Shown here piece after piece: positions 55,992 through 58,242 of a DNA stretch of 58,242 nucleotides. The notes below the pieces were generated by a model. That model did not search any database and was not told the origin of the DNA. It saw only the letters and a list, made by a program, of their open reading frames with translations. A program made the translations under genes and the position numbers. How positions within the stretch are numbered: position 1 is the stretch's first letter; each line of letters starts with the position of its first letter. The DNA is from Janthinobacterium sp. (GTDB lineage: Bacteria > Pseudomonadota > Gammaproteobacteria > Burkholderiales > Burkholderiaceae_D): positions 1-58,242 of the forward strand of contig PKWL01000145.1 of NCBI GenBank assembly GCA_003133225.1, in the 5' to 3' direction.

Positions 55992-56074
55992 CGGGGTCAT
56001 GAAATGATCTGCCAGGATGGCAGGAGGCGTCTATTTTTTAGAAAAAAGCGGAACATGAAGGGCAAAATCGAGCG

Positions 56075-57016
56075 ATGAATCTTCACCAACTGCGTTTCGT
56101 GCGCGAAGCCGTGCGCCAAAACTACAATCTGACCGATGCCGCCAAAGCCTTGTTTACGTCACAACCGGGGGTATCAAAGGCCATCATCGAGCTCGAGGAG
56201 GAACTGGGAATCGACATTTTCACTCGCCATGGCAAGCGCATTCGCGGCCTGACCGAGCCGGGCCGGCTAGTACTGGGTTCGGTCGAGATGATCATGCAGG
56301 AGATTGAAAGCTTAAAACGAATAGGCAAGGAATACGCGGCCCAGGACAGCGGCAGTTTTACGATCGCCACTACGCACACCCAGGCCCGCTACACCTTGCC
56401 AAAGGTGGTGCAGGGCTTCATGCTGAAGTTTCCCAAGGTGCGCTTGTCGCTGTTGCAGGGCAATCCGCGCCAGATCGCCGAGATGGTGCGGTGCGACCAG
56501 GCCGATCTGGCGATCGCAACCGAATCGATCGCGGGCATTGACGGCTTGATCACCTTGCCGTGCTATCAGTGGGAACATGTGGTGGTGGTGCCGCCCGAAC
56601 ATGCGTTGCTGAAGTCGAAATCGATCACGTTGGAAGAAATTGGTGCGTTTCCTCTCATTACCTACGACAGTGCCTTTGCCGGGCGCAGCAAAATCGACCA
56701 TGCCTTCACGCTGCGCGGTCTAAAGCCGGACGTTTTGCTAGAAGCCATCGATGCCGATGTTATCAAGACTTATGTCGAGCTGGGCATGGGCGTTGGTATC
56801 ATAGCGGGCATGGCCTTTGATGCCGAGCGCGATAAGAACTTGCGCGCGATCTCCGTTGGCCACTTGTTTGGCATGAACGTGTCGCGCGTGGCAATCAAGC
56901 AAGGCGCCTATCTGCGTAGCTATATTTACACCTTCATCGAATTGCTGACGCCGACCCTGAACCGTAAATTGGTCGAGCAGGCGATGAGCGGCGCGAAGGA
57001 TAGTTATGAACTTTAA
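56075..57016 (+). CDS. cysB: LysR-type regulator CysB
   Basis: Activator of sulfate assimilation, responding to O-acetyl- or N-acetylserine in enteric bacteria. The 313 residues have the CysB-type HTH NLHQLRFVREAVRQNYNLTD, AAKALFTSQPGVSKAIIELE and a ligand domain with FTIATTHTQARYTLP, LLQGNPRQIAEMV and the late GVGIIAGMAFDAERD. Length and start are typical. It diverges from the cys operon it very likely controls. Confidence 0.95.
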   Translation: MNLHQLRFVREAVRQNYNLTDAAKALFTSQPGVSKAIIELEEELGIDIFTRHGKRIRGLTEPGRLVLGSVEMIMQEIESLKRIGKEYAAQDSGSFTIATTHTQARYTLPKVVQGFMLKFPKVRLSLLQGNPRQIAEMVRCDQADLAIATESIAGIDGLITLPCYQWEHVVVVPPEHALLKSKSITLEEIGAFPLITYDSAFAGRSKIDHAFTLRGLKPDVLLEAIDADVIKTYVELGMGVGIIAGMAFDAERDKNLRAISVGHLFGMNVSRVAIKQGAYLRSYIYTFIELLTPTLNRKLVEQAMSGAKDSYEL

Positions 57017-57025
57017 ACCGGCGCG

Positions 57026-57727
57026 ATGGCGCCGGCGCACAAAAAGATGATGAATATGACCGACAAGAACCAAACATTAGTGACCGACCAGCTGGCCCAA
57101 TATTACGCGTGCTGCGCCCAAAGTTACGAGCGCGTCTATCAGATCCCCGAGCGCCAGCCAGAACTCGCGCAATTGAACGAGAAAGTGGGCGAGATTTTGC
57201 GCGGCCATAAGGTGCTCGAGATCGCTTGCGGCACGGGTTATTGGACCGGCACCATCGGCACTAGCGCGGCCTCGGTGCTCGCCACCGATATTAATCAAGA
57301 AATGCTGGACGTTGCCAGCGTGCGCGTCCCAGCGGACGGAAAGGTCGAGTTCAGCCTAGCCAACGCCTTTGATTTGCCGGACGCCATCGGCAGCTTCACG
57401 GCCTGTTTTGCCGGCTTTTGGTGGTCGCACGTCAAGCGTGAAGATCAAGAACGCTTTCTGGCGCAGCTAAGAGCTAAGCTGGGGCGGGATGTGTTACTGG
57501 TGTTAATTGATAATTCATACGTGGAAGGGAGCAGCACGAGCATCGCCCGCACCGATGCCGAAGGCAACACCTATCAGATTCGCAGAATACCGGATGGAAC
57601 CCGTTACGAAGTATTGAAAAATTTTCCTTCTGATAGCACCTTGCGTAAAAAAATTGGATCTTCCGTACGCGAGATCCGTATTCTGCGCCTTGAGTATTAT
57701 TGGCTGCTGAGCTGCCGCCTCAAGTAA
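57026..57727 (+). CDS. Class I SAM-dependent methyltransferase
   Basis: A 233-residue protein of the small-molecule methyltransferase type. Motif I is VLEIACGTGYWTG (about 62-74), followed by SVLATDINQEMLDVA (motif post-I) and SLANAFDLPD; the C-terminal half contains FAGFWWSHVKREDQERFLAQ. The substrate is unknown. ATG codons at 57026, 57047, 57050 and 57056 compete and none has a good ribosome-binding site; the first is given. It lies nine bases after cysB and could be co-transcribed. Confidence 0.85.
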   Translation: MAPAHKKMMNMTDKNQTLVTDQLAQYYACCAQSYERVYQIPERQPELAQLNEKVGEILRGHKVLEIACGTGYWTGTIGTSAASVLATDINQEMLDVASVRVPADGKVEFSLANAFDLPDAIGSFTACFAGFWWSHVKREDQERFLAQLRAKLGRDVLLVLIDNSYVEGSSTSIARTDAEGNTYQIRRIPDGTRYEVLKNFPSDSTLRKKIGSSVREIRILRLEYYWLLSCRLK

Positions 57728-58093
57728 GCTTGGCGGGTGGGCAGCTCGCCAGGGGGGCGAAAAGGAAAGTTATCCACCTGACGGCTGCTTGGACCATGCG
57801 CTTTCTTCCTTCCAGTTGACGCCGGTGCTGGGCATGGACGCGGACAAGCTGAACCAATGAATCTTGTCGGTAACAGCGTCTGGCCGCCGTTACCGGGCGC
57901 GACTTTTCGTCCAAAATTCCACAGCGAACGAGAGCTCCCGTTGGGCATTTTGTTTTATTGCCGGTAGCAACTAAATATTGCCCAAAATATTTGGGGAGGA
58001 TGCCTATTTAAATGCAAATGGACAATTCCTGAAATAGCGACAGCCTGCCAAAATGGCGTTTTGATAAAAGCGAGTGGCGGGCCGAACAAAACC
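57728..58093. other. Intergenic region
   Basis: About 370 bases with no supported gene. One near-match to a DnaA box (TTATCCACC, about 57769) is isolated and not meaningful on its own. The right end leads into the two promoters listed next. Confidence 0.5.
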
Positions 58094-58122
58094 TTGCCAA
58101 GGATGCGGGGGCTTGCTATAGT
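58094..58122 (+). promoter_or_regulatory. Predicted sigma-70 promoter (outer of two)
   Basis: TTGCCA, seventeen bases, TATAGT, followed by a GC-rich stretch. It points out of the window toward the right edge, in tandem with a better promoter about 100 bases on. Confidence 0.5.
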
Positions 58123-58197
58123 TCGCGTCCCCGCTGAAAAGAATGAAACAAGCAGCGCACGGGCGGGGATTGTTCGAAAAACGATGCAGAAAAAAGT

Positions 58198-58226
58198 TTG
58201 ACGATATAAGATAAATGCTTCATAAT
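58198..58226 (+). promoter_or_regulatory. Predicted strong sigma-70 promoter, stable-RNA type
   Basis: TTGACG, seventeen bases, CATAAT, with an A-rich stretch just upstream like an UP element and a start region CTCATCTCTTCGCGGC after it. Form and tandem order resemble rRNA-operon promoters of Burkholderiales. The transcript would start 10 bases or so before the window ends. Confidence 0.65.
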
Positions 58227-58242
58227 CTCATCTCTTCGCGGC

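Noticed and set aside
57765..57780. DnaA-box-like TTATCCACC, possible origin
   Set aside because: A single imperfect box without AT-rich unwinding region, dnaA or dnaN nearby.
57697..57948. Minus-strand frame near the right edge
   Set aside because: No domain, Pro/Arg/Gln-rich, and it overlaps the methyltransferase 3' end.

Overview
The window reads as a chromosomal segment of a betaproteobacterium of the order Burkholderiales, most likely of the Oxalobacteraceae type (Janthinobacterium/Massilia/Herminiimonas-like). This is inferred from gene content and order: exbB-exbD-lpxK-kdsB-adk, clpS-clpA, pepA divergent from lptF-lptG, and an APS-reductase type cys operon with a DUF934 gene and a divergent cysB. 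It also rests on moderately high GC and on small conserved hypotheticals typical of that group. Most of the window is ordinary core genome.

Layout. 0-9.4 kb: a partial GH1 beta-glucosidase, cysM, a small HTH-like protein, mltB, a histone-deacetylase-family hydrolase, rbgA, an IS200/IS605 element with intact tnpA and ruined tnpB, a DODA-type dioxygenase and a BtuF-like binding protein. 9.4-12.2 kb: dsbA followed by two paralogous small one-span membrane proteins, each with a conserved pair of cysteines; between them lie a tnpB relic and an acidic Ser/Asp/Gly-rich hypothetical. 12.6-19.2 kb: sodB, xseA, another tnpB tail, then the envelope cluster exbB-exbD-lpxK-trm112-like-kdsB-adk. 19.4-30.7 kb: hppA, a Gly/His-rich exported protein with a glycine-zipper lipoprotein, an SDR dehydrogenase, ggt, tRNA-Arg(CCU), an Uup-type ABC-F ATPase, murJ and rpsT. 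30.8-36.8 kb: a DUF192 protein, an Ala/Lys-rich exported protein, icd, a cold-shock protein and clpS-clpA.

36.9-41.0 kb is a damaged propionate (2-methylcitrate) locus. prpR, a sigma-54 promoter and prpD are intact, but between them only an internally deleted 5' part of prpE is left, fused to the last 77 or so codons of a frameshifted prpC. 41.4-44.3 kb: xth abutted by an IS607 ruin, then small phage- or plasmid-like genes. 44.8-49.1 kb: pepA, lptF-lptG and a sirohydrochlorin chelatase. 49.1-57.0 kb: a complete assimilatory sulfate-reduction operon on the minus strand (tauE-cysI-DUF934-cysH-cysD-cysN-cobA) with cysB divergent from it. It has neither cysC nor cysJ. CobA plus the chelatase could supply siroheme to CysI, and CysM at the other end of the window could use the sulfide-level sulfur.

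The right edge carries two good sigma-70 promoters. The last has the form expected of a stable-RNA promoter, so an rRNA operon may start just beyond the window. No CRISPR array or intact prophage was seen. The strongest leads are the paralogous Cys-pair membrane proteins beside dsbA, the prpE/prpC deletion scar, the four independent tnpB ruins and an unusual tRNA-Arg.
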